A DNA stretch of 64,000 nt from Mycoplasmopsis agassizii (GCF_002272945.1 NZ_NQMN01000001.1:251945-315944); one strand, 5' to 3'; counted from the stretch's first letter, positions 32,351 to 42,326 are shown. The notes: generated from the letters alone by a model not told the origin. Numbers and translations: made by a program.

Positions 32351-32356
32351 TATAGT
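32351..32356 (+). promoter_or_regulatory. -10 element directly before a lipoprotein start
   Basis: TATAGT ends 9 nt before the ATG at 32366, with no Shine-Dalgarno in between, which suggests a leaderless transcript. Confidence 0.45.
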
Positions 32357-32365
32357 TATTTAGTT

Positions 32366-34063
32366 ATGAAAAAATCTAAATTATTATGAATGTTATCAGC
32401 ACCTGTTTTATTAATAGGAACAGCAACAGCAATTGCTTGCGCTCAGCCAAATAATCCTGAACAGAGTGTAAATGCTAAAGCAATTGTAGATAAATTGCCT
32501 AAAGAAGTAAAAACTAATGATTCAAATAAAGATTTAGATAAGTTAAAGGAAACACTGAAAAATTTGAGTAGTAATATAGAAACTTCATTCTTAAATTTAT
32601 TAGATGAATCTAATAAAAAATCTTTTGAAAATGAATTAAAAGATGGTTATCAAATCTCTAAAGTTACTTTAGCAAGCGCAGATACTACGAATCGTTCTTT
32701 ATTAGTTTACTTGATTATTAATAAGGGAGATGACAGTGAAACAGCGACAATTAAAGTCGTTGATTTAGAGCAAAAATCAGCACAAGAAAATGGTTCAGAC
32801 CCATCAAAAGGTAATCCTGAAACTAAAACTGATGATTTAAAAACTAAAGCAATTTTAACTAAATCAACTATTTCAAAAGAAAAATTAGAACATTCTAATG
32901 ACATAAGAATTACAGTTTCTTATAAAGAAGATGACTGAACTAGCAAACAAGAATCTGAATGAACTACCGAATTACTTAATTTAATTAATAAAAAAATTGC
33001 TCCTGAAATCGATGCTCTATTAGCTAATGAAAATCCAGAGGATTTTGTAAGTAATGTTGCCTTTTCTTATATTTCTTCAATTAAAAAAGAAGAATTGAAA
33101 ATGGGGTTTTTATACGGATTAAAAACTAATTTTACTGAAGATATTTTTACAAAACTTGATGGACTAAAGTTTCCTGAAGTAAAAATTACTGATGAACAAG
33201 TTACTGCTGAAAAAACTAAAAATGCTGCTAATTACATTTTAAGTAATGAAACAGATGAAGAGGTTAAAAATGGTGATACAGTAATTATGGATTTTTTAGG
33301 AAAACTAGATGGTGTTGCTTTTAACGGCGGAGCTGCAAACAATCAGCAATTAATAATAGGATCAAAAAAATTTATTCCAGGTTTTGAAGAACAAATTATT
33401 GGTCACAAAAAAGGTGAAACTTTTGATATTAAAGTTACCTTTCCTGAAAATTATCAAGCAGAAAATTTAAAAGGAAAAGAAACAGTTTTTACAATTACTT
33501 TACACAAAGTAATTACTAACAAAAAAGCAGAGTATACAGATGAAATTGCTAAAAAGCATTTAACAATAACTACTTACACAAATAATTTAGATAAATATAT
33601 TTCAGACTCAATTGAGGCACTTTTAGAGAAAAACAAATTAAAAGTTGCTAATTCCGAAGTTCATAGAAGAGTTGATAGAGAAATTTCAGAGATGAGATCT
33701 GTTGCAATTCAAAATGGTGTAACTTTAGAACAAATTATTGTTGGTCAAGGATTTACAAGTGTTGAACAATATAGAAGTATTGCTTTAGAACAACTACTTG
33801 ATACTTACAAAAAGTCTATAATTATTTCGTTTTTAAAAGAAAAAAACTTAATTGATTTTACTTTATCAGAAGAAAATAAAGAATCATTGATTAAACAATT
33901 AGCAATTCTTAATAATAGATCTGAATTAGAAGTTAGAAGCAAAATTAAGGATCAAACTTTAAATGCTATATATCAAGACAAAAAATTAGCTGAATATTTT
34001 GCTAAAAAGCAAAATTCAGAAGCTGAATTTAAACTTTATAGTGATTTTTTAAAGACCTTATAA
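32366..34063 (+). CDS. Lipoprotein carrying trigger-factor PPIase and chaperone domains
   Basis: This is a 565-residue protein. Residues 1-25 are a lipoprotein signal (SKLLWMLSAPVLLIG, lipobox AIAC), so it should sit on the outer face of the membrane. Residues 30-130 resemble the beta-rich units of the neighbouring lipoproteins (SLLVYLIINKGDDSETATIK). Residues 160-270 look like a worn trigger-factor N-domain (IRITVSYKEDDW) without the ribosome-binding GFRxGxxP loop. Residues 300-383 are a clear FKBP-type PPIase of the trigger-factor kind (GDTVIMDFLGKLDG, IPGFEEQIIGHKKGE, VTFPENYQAENLKGKE). Residues 390-565 match its helical C-domain. It is probably an extracytoplasmic foldase for secreted proteins, comparable in job to PrsA. 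Whether a normal tig exists elsewhere is unknown. Confidence 0.88.
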
Positions 34064-34072
34064 AAATTTTAG

Positions 34073-34104
34073 ACTGTTGTTTTCTTGTGTAACAACAGTT
34101 TTTT
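34073..34104 (+). terminator. Terminator of the trigger-factor lipoprotein
   Basis: Stem ACTGTTGTT (34073-34081) and AACAACAGT (34091-34099) followed by six T. Confidence 0.85.
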
Positions 34105-34163
34105 AAATTTTCTCAAAAAAACCAAAAAAATTTTTAAAAATAGGGTTTTACAAAATAAAGTGC

Positions 34164-34169
34164 TATAAT
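34164..34169 (+). promoter_or_regulatory. -10 element of the next lipoprotein
   Basis: TATAAT, 25 nt upstream of the ATG at 34195. An AAAAGGTGA ribosome site lies between, so this gene has a normal short leader. Confidence 0.6.
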
Positions 34170-34194
34170 TTATATGTAAAAAAAGGTGATATAT

Positions 34195-36039
34195 ATGAGA
34201 TTTAAAAAAATAATACTAGGAACTACACCCTTAATTGCAATGACAGCGAGTGCAGTAGCAATTTCATGTAGTTCAATAATTACTCCTATCGATGGTGAAT
34301 TAGATAATGGTACGCAGATTACATTAAATGTTTTGAACGAATCATTAAATAATGTAAATTTTGATGTTAAGGAAAATCTTAAAGTTAGTGACTTTAAAAA
34401 AGAAATTATTAATTCGGCAAATTATTCATTAGCCGTTTTTTATACTAAAATTAGTAAGTTTCTTGATGATAATAGTGAATTAATTTTTAAGCAAAAATTA
34501 GCATCTATTTCAACTAATGACAAAATTTCTGCAACTCCAACAATTATTGAATTTGCAGATGATAAAAATAAATTAAATATTTCTACAATTATTAGTTTAA
34601 ATGGCGTTCAAAAAACTGTTTCTTTTAGTTTAAGTAATTTTACCAATGAAGAAAAAGTTGTAGATCCTGGTTCAGGGGATCAAAATAATCAACAGATTTT
34701 TGATGAAATAAAAAAACTGGTTAATATTCTTAATTTTACTTACGATACAAATAAAACAACTAAATTAACTGCAATTGATTTTGTGCTTAATTTAGAAAAT
34801 CAACTGACAGTACTTCAAAAATGAAACTATATTGGACAAGTAATTGTTGATGATAATTCTTATAATTTATTAGGAAGTCAACTTAATAATTTTGAATTAT
34901 TAAATATAACTACTCGTGCTAGACAAAATGATGTTGACTTAGTTATTCAAATTAGGGATAAAAATAATCAGAATAACAAAGCAAATTTAAGTTTAACTAT
35001 CAAAGGTTTTATGATTACAGATAGTACTAATATTGCTGATCCTAATGTTAAACAATTGCAAGTTGAAGCTGATAAAGATCTAAATAGAGTTATTAATAAT
35101 TTAAGTAGCTTGGTTTTAAGTTATAATCGTACTTTAGAAAAAAAATTCACTACTACCGAAGTTTTAAAAGCAGGTGTTAAAACTTTAGATGATCTTTATA
35201 CATTTTTGACTACAATTAGTCAGAATAATTTAAACAAAGTTTTAGGTAAAACAAACCTACAAGACAAACTTAAAAATGATATTAAAGTTACATTTAATTT
35301 AGCTCAAGGTCAAAGTAATAATCAAATTATTTTAAACCTAACTATCTATAAAGAAAATGCAACTAAAGCACTTTCAAAAGCAATTGTAATTGATAATTTT
35401 TACACTGAAGAAGAATTAAATAATAGCTTATTAAGTAAGTTTTATGATAACGTTGCTCAAGGTGAACAATTAACAGTTAATGCGAGTGCTTATAATAAAA
35501 ATGACTTATTAGAATTAAGTCCTGAAAGTTTAAAATCAACTGTTTTGAAAATGCCAACTGTAAAAACTTATTTAGAAACATTGGCTAGTTTAAATATTAA
35601 TTATGAAATAAAATCACTAACTTCTGTTAGCGATGATAATCGACAATTAAAATTAAATATAACTTTTACATCAGGTAATATGTCAAAAGATTCATTCATA
35701 ATGCTTTCATCTTTAAAAACAGAAACTGTTTTAGATATGCTTAATAAATTAAAAGATGAATTACAAAATATGACTATTACAGCTGCTCAATTTAGTAAGC
35801 AAGAATTACTTGAAGAAAACTTTTATAAATTTGATCAAAGACTACAAACTTTTTCAACTTTAAAACTTTTCTTTGACAGAATTTGAAAAGAAAAATTAGT
35901 TGATTTTCAAATTAATTCAAAAGATGAATCCAAAACAATCCCTAATGCAATTATTGTAAAGATCACACTAAAATATAAAGGTGATAACAATAATACAAGC
36001 ATAACTTTTGATTTTAATATTATTAATTTAAAACCTTAA
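34195..36039 (+). CDS. Multi-domain lipoprotein
   Basis: This is a 614-residue lipoprotein. The start at 34195 (MRFKKIILGTTPLIAMTASA) follows AAGGTGA; the lipobox is AISC. The mature protein repeats a unit of about 110-150 residues: a helical part then beta strands, seen in LNISTIISLNGVQKTVSF, DVDLVIQIRDKNNQ ... TIKGF, QIILNLTIYKENATK, LKLNITFTSGNMS and IIVKITLKYKGDNN. TGA is Trp at the unit ends (QKWNYIG; RIWKEKL). It follows the trigger-factor lipoprotein with its own promoter. It converges on tsaC with only 4 bp between the stops and no hairpin visible. Function unknown. Confidence 0.83.
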
Positions 36040-36043
36040 TAAA

Positions 36044-36532
36044 TTAATCTCTTAAAATTTTATTACTATTTACATCAATTATTTTTGATGGATGATTACT
36101 AGTTTTTCCAAAATTAAAAACACTTTTAATTTCTGGAAAAACTTTTTTTATATCTTCTAAATTTTCAATTATAGACTCATCAGAAATGTTTGCACTGGTT
36201 GCAAAAAAAGGTCCATTTAGTTCTAAAAATTTTAGTAATTTTTTTTGCTTAGGCATTCTAAATCCTTGATTATTTACAATTAAAGAAACACTACCAGGTC
36301 AGTTGATTCTTGCGTATTTCTCGGCATTTTCGTCTCATTCTGGAAATTGTTTTGCTTGTTCAATTGAACTTACTAAAATAATTATTTTTTTATTTAGATC
36401 TCTTTTTTTAAGTCTTGATAAATGAATTTCATTTAAGCGATTTTTAGCACTAATTGCAATGCCATTTACTGTATCAGTTGAAAAAGCAACTATCTCATTT
36501 TCAGTCACTAATCTCGGTTCTGTTTCAATCAT
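36044..36532 (-). CDS. tsaC: Threonylcarbamoyl-AMP synthase (TsaC/YrdC family)
   Basis: This is a 162-residue protein of the YrdC/Sua5 family, which makes threonylcarbamoyl-AMP from threonine, bicarbonate and ATP for the t6A37 modification of ANN-decoding tRNAs. Family motifs are seen: STDTVNGIA, LKKRDLNKKI (the KRxxxKP region), WPGSVSLIV and TSANISDE. TGA codes Trp in FPEWDENAEKYARINWPG. It is the short TsaC type without the Sua5 C-domain. Its ATG overlaps the azoR stop (TAATG), so the two are co-translated. Confidence 0.88.
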
Positions 36533-37167
36533 TATTCTGATTCTAATTCTAGTGGTTTAGATAATTCAAATATTTTTTCTTCAAGTTGATCAACAAATTC
36601 AGCAATTCTTACTTCAGGTGTTTCTCTAAATTTCCCTTTAGCATTTACACCATCAAAAATTAATGAATCAAAATTAAAACCAATAAATTCAAGTGGTTCT
36701 TGAACTCTTTTAATTAAGTCATTATTTACTTCTTCAGATGAAAAAGCACCCTTTGTAATTAAGAATAAAATTTTCTTATCAGAAAATAATCCCTCAATTA
36801 CAACCTTGTTATTTACCTTATCAATATGATGTTTAAAAGTTACTCCTGTTAAAGTAATTCTCATTAAAAAATTAGCTAAAACATTTCCTGGAAAAATATG
36901 CATAACTGGAGCACTTATAATAATTTTATCAACGTCTTGAATTTTTTCAATTCATCTTCGAGAAACACCGTCACTATAAAAAGTAGAGAAATTATTTTCA
37001 GTTAGAATTTGCATTAAGTCATTATCATTATTTAAATTTATATATTCAAATTCTGCCTTGTCATTATATTTAGTATACATTTCTTTACTTACATCTAGTA
37101 GGTATTTTCCAATTGCATTATTACTTGGATTAGGAGTTGTTTTGATTAATAGTATCTTTTCGTTCAT
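36532..37167 (-). CDS. azoR: FMN-dependent NADH-azoreductase (AcpD family)
   Basis: This is a 211-residue flavodoxin-fold protein of the AzoR/AcpD family, quinone and azo reductases that use NADH and FMN. The pattern LLIKTTPNPSNNAIGKYLLD at the N-terminus and SAPVMHIFPGNVLANFLMRI followed by TGVTFKH are typical. TGA is Trp in SRRWIEKI. The physiological substrate in mycoplasmas is not known; quinone detoxification is a common guess. It overlaps tsaC by one base and has a TAAAAT hexamer 6 nt before the ATG without a Shine-Dalgarno. Confidence 0.85.
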
Positions 37168-37173
37168 ATTAAA

Positions 37174-37179
37174 ATTTTA
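37174..37179 (-). promoter_or_regulatory. -10 element of azoR (leaderless layout)
   Basis: TAAAAT on the minus strand ends 6 nt before ATG 37165-37167; no ribosome site between. Confidence 0.45.
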
Positions 37180-37217
37180 CATTTTATTTGATTTGTTTCA
37201 AATAAAATGTGAATAAA

Positions 37218-37240
37218 AAAACGCAAAATTTTTGCGTTTT
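37218..37240 (-). terminator. Terminator of the small surface protein gene
   Basis: Stem AAAACGCAAA (37218-37227) and TTTGCGTTTT (37231-37240) with a T-run on the minus strand, 22 bp after the stop at 37263. Confidence 0.8.
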
Positions 37241-37262
37241 ATGAAACTAAAAAATTAAGGAT

Positions 37263-37697
37263 TTAAGTTGTTTGATTAAAGCCGCTAATCACAACTTGAT
37301 CGCTACTTGTAACGCTATTATTTTCACCAACTTCAATTCTAAAAGTTACACTTGTTTCAGTGTAAGCAATCACAAATAAACTAACTTTTCAAGTTCCAAT
37401 ATTGTTGTTATAATTGCCTAGTCCATAGCTATTTAATTCTAATGGAGTTAAAGCAACTGAATCACTTATTGATCCTTTAAATAATTCATTTGCTTTTTGT
37501 TTTTTATCAAAATTATGATTTCTTAAATCAGTTAAAACATCTACTAAAACTGTATTAGCAGATTTATTATTTATTAAATTAGACTCGTTATCAGCATTAA
37601 CTTTTTGAACAGTGACAACTACTCCTAAAGCACTTGCTCCTGCAACTGCTAGTAATGTTATTGATGCTGCTCAGGCGATAATTCCTTTTATACTCAT
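37263..37697 (-). CDS. Small exported or membrane-anchored protein
   Basis: This is a 144-residue protein that starts MSIKGIIAWAASITLLAVAG (TGA as Trp at residue 9), with a single hydrophobic segment and no lipobox Cys. The remainder has a helical part (DVLTDLRNHNFDKKQKANEL) and a beta-rich end (IGTWKVSLFVIAYTETS ... VVISGF). It looks like one unit of the large surface proteins at 20-30 kb standing alone: anchor, helices, then strands ending in a Gly-Phe motif. An AGAGAG ribosome site precedes it. It has its own terminator. No function known. Confidence 0.75.
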
Positions 37698-37866
37698 ATT
37701 TATAATCTCTCTTCTTTTGCCTATAAATTATAATAAATAAAAGATAGACTTTGCAAAAAAATCGCTTTTGACTTGTTTTTATGAAATAAAACAATTTTTT
37801 GGCTTTCAAGAATAAAAAAAGGCAACTTTTAATAAGTGCTTTTAATTATTTATAAAGAAAAGAAAA

Positions 37867-38751
37867 TTACTTTTTCATTTGTGCTGCAACTTCAGCAGCA
37901 AAATCAACAACTTCTTTTTCAATTCCTTCACCAACTTCAAAACGTTTCATTTTTAAAGCTTTTAGTGAACTATCAGTTAAATATTTTTCAACAGTGAAAC
38001 CTTGGTCCATAACAAATGGTTGGTTCAATAATGTAAATTCAGCAAGTGCTTTATTTAACATTCCACTTAAAATATTTTCTTGAATTTTTTCTGGTTTACC
38101 TTTTAATGAAGGAGATTCTTTGAATTCAGCAGTTAATTTTTCAAGGCGATTTGCAGGAACTTCATTTTTACTTAAAAACTCAGGGTTCATAGCTGCAATA
38201 TGCATTGCTACGTTACGAGCATTAGTTTCGTTTGTACCTTCTGCTAATAATAGTGAAGAAACTCTTCCGTTTGCATGAGTATAAATTCCTGCAACTTGAT
38301 TTGCTTCTAAATTAACAAATTCAGCACGGCGCAGTGAAATTTTTTCTCCAATTGTTGCTGTTGCATTTTCTGTTGCTTGTAAAATTGTTGAATTTGCATC
38401 AATTTTAACTGCTAAAGCAGATTCTAAATTAGTAAAATCATTTGCTAATAATGCTTGACCAATATTTTTAACTAAATCAATAAATTGTTGGTTTGTAGCA
38501 ACGAAGTCTGTTTCTGAATTAACTTCAAAAATAACGACTTTTTTATCATTTTTAACAACTGAAACTAATCCTTCAGCAGCAATACGACCTGCTTTTTTAG
38601 CAGCTTTTGCCTTACCTGAATCTTTTAAGAATTCAATTGCTTTTTCAATGTCATAGTTAGTTGCTTCTAGTGCTTTTTTAACATCTAGAAATCCTGAACC
38701 TGTTCTTTCACGTAGTTCTTTAACTAGTTGTGCTTTTTGAGATGCATCCAT
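37867..38751 (-). CDS. tsf: Elongation factor Ts
   Basis: This is a 294-residue nucleotide-exchange factor for EF-Tu. The N-terminal UBA-like domain (VKELRERTGSGFLDVKKALE) with the conserved TGxGxxDxKKAL pattern is intact, and the core contains FEVNSETDFVATN and the MHIAAMNPEFLS segment. It follows rpsB by 2 bp as in most bacteria. No clear terminator is seen after it. Confidence 0.98.
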   Translation of the reverse strand: MDASQKAQLVKELRERTGSGFLDVKKALEATNYDIEKAIEFLKDSGKAKAAKKAGRIAAEGLVSVVKNDKKVVIFEVNSETDFVATNQQFIDLVKNIGQALLANDFTNLESALAVKIDANSTILQATENATATIGEKISLRRAEFVNLEANQVAGIYTHANGRVSSLLLAEGTNETNARNVAMHIAAMNPEFLSKNEVPANRLEKLTAEFKESPSLKGKPEKIQENILSGMLNKALAEFTLLNQPFVMDQGFTVEKYLTDSSLKALKMKRFEVGEGIEKEVVDFAAEVAAQMKK

Positions 38752-38753
38752 TA

Positions 38754-39848
38754 TTAATCTTTCTTTACAGGTGCTTTTTTAGGAGCACTTGTTCTTGGTT
38801 TTGCTTTAGCATTTTGACTGTGAGTATTTGAATCGCTAGTTGTTCTTCTACGTTGTGCTGGTTTTTCATCATTTGTAGTTGAAGTTACACGTTTATTTTT
38901 CTCACTTAAAGTTGCTGGTTTATTTTCACGTTTTTCAGGGCGAGTTGCTGAATCACGGTGGTATTTTCTCTCAGGCTTATCTTCAAAGTTTGTGAATCTT
39001 CTGTCTTCAAAGAAACGTCTTTGTTGATTTGGATTAAAATCAATTTCACGGCGTGAAGGTGTTCCACCTAAATCAAAATTAACATCATTTTTATATGCTA
39101 ATTTAGCAACTCCACCTTTAGCAGTTACGATCGCATCTGCTAAAACAGTTAAAATCAAACGAATTGATTTTACTGAATCATCATTAGCAGGGATAGCTAA
39201 ATCAACATCATCAGGGTTACCATCAGTATCAACAACACCAATAATTTTTACACCTTTACGGCGTGCTTCTGTAATAGCAATTTTATCGTGTTCAGGGTCA
39301 ACTACAATCATAAAGTTTGGTTGGCGGCGCATTTCACGAATACCTTCAAAGTTACGTTGTAGTTTTTGTAATTTCTTTTCAAGCTCTAATGCTTCTTTTT
39401 TAGTGTAAGAATCATAGTCACGAGCTTTTAAGTTTTCTAATCTTTCTAATTCTTTAATTTGGCTAAAGATAGTTTTAGCATTAGTTAAAGTTCCACCTAA
39501 TCAACGCTCTGAAACAAAGAAAGAATTTGAGCGCATTGCTTCTTCTTTAATAATTTCTTTAGCGTGTTTTTTTGTACCAACAAAAACAAAGGTAGCCCCT
39601 TTAGCGGCTGCGTTTTGAATTATTTTATAAGTTAATTCAAGCGCTTTCATTGATTTTGAAACATCAATAATATGAATCCCTTTTCTTTTTGAGTGAATAA
39701 ATTTACTCATTTTTGGGTTTCAATTTTGTGTACGGTGACCAAAGTAAATTCCTGCAGAAAGTACTAAATTGTTAGGAACAATTTTTTCACCATCAATTTC
39801 ATTTGAAACTAAATTATCAGTTTCAATGTTTAGATTTTTATTTTCCAT
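38754..39848 (-). CDS. rpsB: Ribosomal protein S2 with extended tails
   Basis: This is a 364-residue small-subunit protein, much longer than the roughly 240 residues of E. coli S2. The core is standard: [34 protein letters not shown], and the [18 protein letters not shown] region, which binds 16S rRNA. The first 30 residues are an acidic extra head. The last 115 or so are an added tail, rich in Arg, Lys, Ser and Thr (for example [36 protein letters not shown]), expected to be disordered and RNA-binding. The start at 39848 follows TTAAGGATC. First gene of the rpsB-tsf operon. Confidence 0.96.
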
Positions 39849-39903
39849 TAAGATCCTTAAAATAGTTGTAGTTTGTTTAATTCTTCCATTTAGTTCAAAA
39901 TTT

Positions 39904-39956
39904 AAGCACTATCATTGATACTGATAGCACACCCTAAAAAATTCCTAAATGTGCTT
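39904..39956 (-). promoter_or_regulatory. Possible S2 leader with alternative hairpins
   Basis: In the 5' leader of rpsB, CTATCA / TGATAG (39909-39914 with 39922-39927) forms one hairpin. AGCACA (39926-39931) / TGTGCT (39950-39955) forms another that shares bases 39926-39927 with it, and AAGCAC / GTGCTT (39904-39909 with 39951-39956) gives a third option. Mutually exclusive folds upstream of a ribosomal protein gene suggest autoregulation, which is inference. Confidence 0.4.
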
Positions 39957-40350
39957 TTTATTTAATTAAATTTAATTAAATATCTTCTTGATTTTGATTT
40001 TTAAAAAGATTAATAAAAGCCTTTTTAGTATATCAAAAAATTTTTTTAAAAATTGAAAGATTTTTAAAAAAATCTGCTTGCTGAAAGCAAGTAGAGAGGA
40101 TTTTGTTAAGGTAATTTAAATTAGAAATAACTTGATAAAATAATCTTTTTCAATGTTCAAAATTTTAATTAACCAGTTTTTTTAAATTCTTTTCAGATGT
40201 TCTTTGGCTAGTTAAAATTTAAGTATTATCAATAAAGATATAAGTAGTAGCTTTATTTATTTGTATGTCTTTTTATGAATTTTGAAAAGCTGAATTGTTT
40301 AAAGAAATTAAAGAAAATATTTGACCTTTATAGTTATGACTATTTCTAAT
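39957..40350. other. Intergenic region with terminator
   Basis: A good minus-strand terminator lies at 40066-40095 (TCTGCTTGCT with AGCAAGTAGA around a GAA loop, then T7), which would end transcripts from the coiled-coil gene at 41004. Between 40096 and 40350 there are only short broken frames, such as a plus-strand stretch reading FYEFWKAELFKEIKENIWPL with TGA as Trp, perhaps a gene remnant. No family recognised. Confidence 0.5.
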
Positions 40351-41004
40351 TTACTTTTTCTTGACTAATTCTAAAATCTCTTTTAACTGTTCAACAATTT
40401 TTTCGTTTTGCTTAACAATTATCTCATTTTGTGTTTTTAATTCATCATTTTGTTTAACGATTGCATTGTTTTGTGTTTTTAATTCATCATTTTGTTTAAC
40501 GATTGCATTGTTTTGTGTTTTTAATTCATCATTTTGCTTAACAATTGCCTCGTTTTGACTTTTTAATTCACTGACCTCAATTTCAAGTTTATCTACTTTA
40601 GAATAAAGTTCTTTGTTTTGTGCTTCAAGATTATCTACTTTAGAATATAAAGTATCCACTTTAGAATTGATTGCCATATTCTGCACTCTTATTTCATTAA
40701 TTTGTGATCCTAACGATTTAATAATTCCGTCTGCTGATTTTTGAATCCTAATCATAACCCATTTTTTATCAAAAGGCAAGTCATCTTCTTCTCAATCTCA
40801 ACCTGGTGGTGGGTCAATTGGTCCAGGTGGTGTAACAACAATAGGTTTAGGATCGCCTTCTGCTTCAAAATGTAATTTTGCCCTTCCTGTTTCCTGATTA
40901 ATATCAACTCTATGAATTGTTTCTTCCATATTGTGAGTTTCTTTTAATGCCTTAAGTGTTTTAGTTGGTTGGTCGGTAGTAATTTTCAATTTTTTGTTTT
41001 TCAT
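40351..41004 (-). CDS. Coiled-coil protein with proline hinge and 14-residue repeats
   Basis: This is a 217-residue protein. The frame is continuous through two TGA Trp codons (PPPGWDWEEDD). Layout: basic head (1-25), a small beta-rich part (HRVDINQETGRAKLHFEAE), a proline hinge (PIVVTPPGPIDPPPG), an acidic patch, then a coiled coil to the end, with heptads SKVDTLYSKVDNLEAQNK and 14-residue repeats of the type AIVKQNDELKTQNN. No signal peptide. The layout recalls mycoplasma DUF16-type coiled-coil proteins and, loosely, the family at 200-1454. A TATAAT ends 9 nt before the ATG with no ribosome site. Function unknown. Confidence 0.75.
40441..40566. repeat. 42-bp tandem repeats in coding sequence
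   Basis: Copies at 40441-40482 and 40483-40524 are identical; 40525-40566 is a diverged copy and 40399-40440 a partial one. Each unit encodes 14 residues (two heptads), so copy number changes keep both the frame and the coil register. Confidence 0.85.
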
Positions 41005-41013
41005 AATAATTTA

Positions 41014-41019
41014 ATTATA
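41014..41019 (-). promoter_or_regulatory. -10 element of the coiled-coil gene (leaderless layout)
   Basis: TATAAT on the minus strand ends 9 nt before ATG 41002-41004. A GGAGAT lies farther upstream, outside the expected transcript. Confidence 0.5.
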
Positions 41020-41072
41020 ACTAAAGAATATCTCCTTTAAAAAATTTTCAGTTTTTTCACATTTGAAATAAA

Positions 41073-41098
41073 AATTGGTTCAAGAAAATGAACCAATT
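41073..41098 (-). terminator. Terminator of hsdS
   Basis: Stem AATTGGTTC (41073-41081) and GAACCAATT (41090-41098) followed by T5 on the minus strand, 9 bp after the hsdS stop. Confidence 0.85.
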
Positions 41099-41106
41099 AG
41101 CGTGTT

Positions 41107-42228
41107 TTATGATTGAGAAAAAGTTAGTAATTTTTCTCGATAATATTCATATTGTTGTCTTCTCATTTTGATTTCTGCAGGTAAACCTTCATTGATGTCT
41201 GAAGTTAATTTACTGAATTTATCTAGGATATTGACAATCCGATTTTGTTCTTCAAAAGAAGGAATAGGGACTAAAAATGTTGCAAGGGCATTTCTTTCTA
41301 ATGCAGGTGGAAAGGCTGTTGTTCTTTTTAAATTAATTAACTCTTGTTGTTTTGATTTTAAATAGTAATATAAAAATTTATCAAGAAGTGAATTGTTTTT
41401 AGGAAGTAAAACAAAGCAAACATCCATTGCTCAGAACTTTTCACCTATTCAGTTAACATGACCTGCAGCACCATATTTTATAACAGTTACAACATTTTCA
41501 AAATTTCAATCATTATAATAACCAGTTGCTTTTACGCCACCACCCATAACAGGATATTGAAAGCTATCATTCATCATCGCTTTTGTAATTCTACTTCCAG
41601 GTTTGATAGTTACAATCTCTTCTAATTTATATCATTCAACTTTTTTATTTTCTTTATCATCAAAATTCATAAGGTAGTTCAGGTAGTAGTTATATTGTTT
41701 GTTTCTAGCTTCCAGCTCCGCTTCCAGCTCCGCTTCCAGCCTAGAGAATTCATCTAAGATACTTACTATCTTATTTTGAATTTCTAAAGGAGGTAATGCT
41801 ATTTCTATTTGTGAATATTTTGAAATTCAATGTCTTTCGTGATTTTCTTTAGCAATTTTATAATCAATAATTTTCATCGAGTGATAAAGAAATCTAAAAT
41901 TATTTTCTTCAGTTTTATTTACTAAAATTTTCATTGCTGATGACTTAATTTTAAAATCAAAATCTACTCAATGCATTGATGTTGTAAAATCATCAAAAAT
42001 CATTACAGGTTGTTCTTTTGAAGCGTTATAAATTCCTTCTTTTTCATTTGTGTATCCTAAAATAAAACTTTTTCCTGCAGTTAAAACAGGTATTTTATAT
42101 TCATTTTTATACTTAGTATCTTTAACAATAAATTTAGTGGGTTGAACATAATCTATTAAATTTTTTAGTTTTTCATATCTAATATCTTCTGGATTAATTT
42201 CTTTTAAGAAAGTATTAATGTTTTTCAT
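41107..42228 (-). CDS. hsdS: Type I restriction enzyme specificity subunit HsdS
   Basis: This is a 373-residue protein that chooses the DNA target for a type I complex. It has the usual two halves: target domain 1 (about 1-150), conserved region QIEIALPPLEIQNKIVSILD, spacer helix with the repeat LEAELEAELEA, target domain 2 (about 205-310), and the second conserved region IPSFEEQNRIVNILD followed by KMRRQQYEYYREKLL. All in one frame with TGA as Trp. It lies 32 kb from hsdR-hsdM and on the other strand, with its own terminator. It may supply specificity in trans to that pair, or be a spare of another system outside the window. Confidence 0.93.
41709..41740. repeat. 12-bp tandem repeat in hsdS spacer
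   Basis: The unit CTTCCAGCTCCG occurs at 41709-41720 and 41721-41732, then a partial copy to 41740. It encodes LEAE in the helix between the two target domains. The tract is much richer in G+C than its surroundings. Confidence 0.85.
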
Positions 42229-42326
42229 ATTTATATTCCTAATTACTGTCTTATTTATTTTTAATTATATCTATAGCATTTACTTTTTGAAGCTATTTAG
42301 ATGAAATTATTTTGAATTATTTTTTG

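Noticed and set aside
36000-36050. Terminator between the convergent lipoprotein and tsaC
   Set aside because: Only 4 bp separate the stops and no stable stem with T-run could be found.
40096-40350. Gene remnant reading FYEFWKAELFKEIKENIWPL on the plus strand
   Set aside because: Too short, no start signal and no recognised family; noted only as part of the intergenic description.
40441-40566. CRISPR-like array
   Set aside because: The repeats are directly adjacent without spacers and encode heptads of a protein; no cas genes are present.
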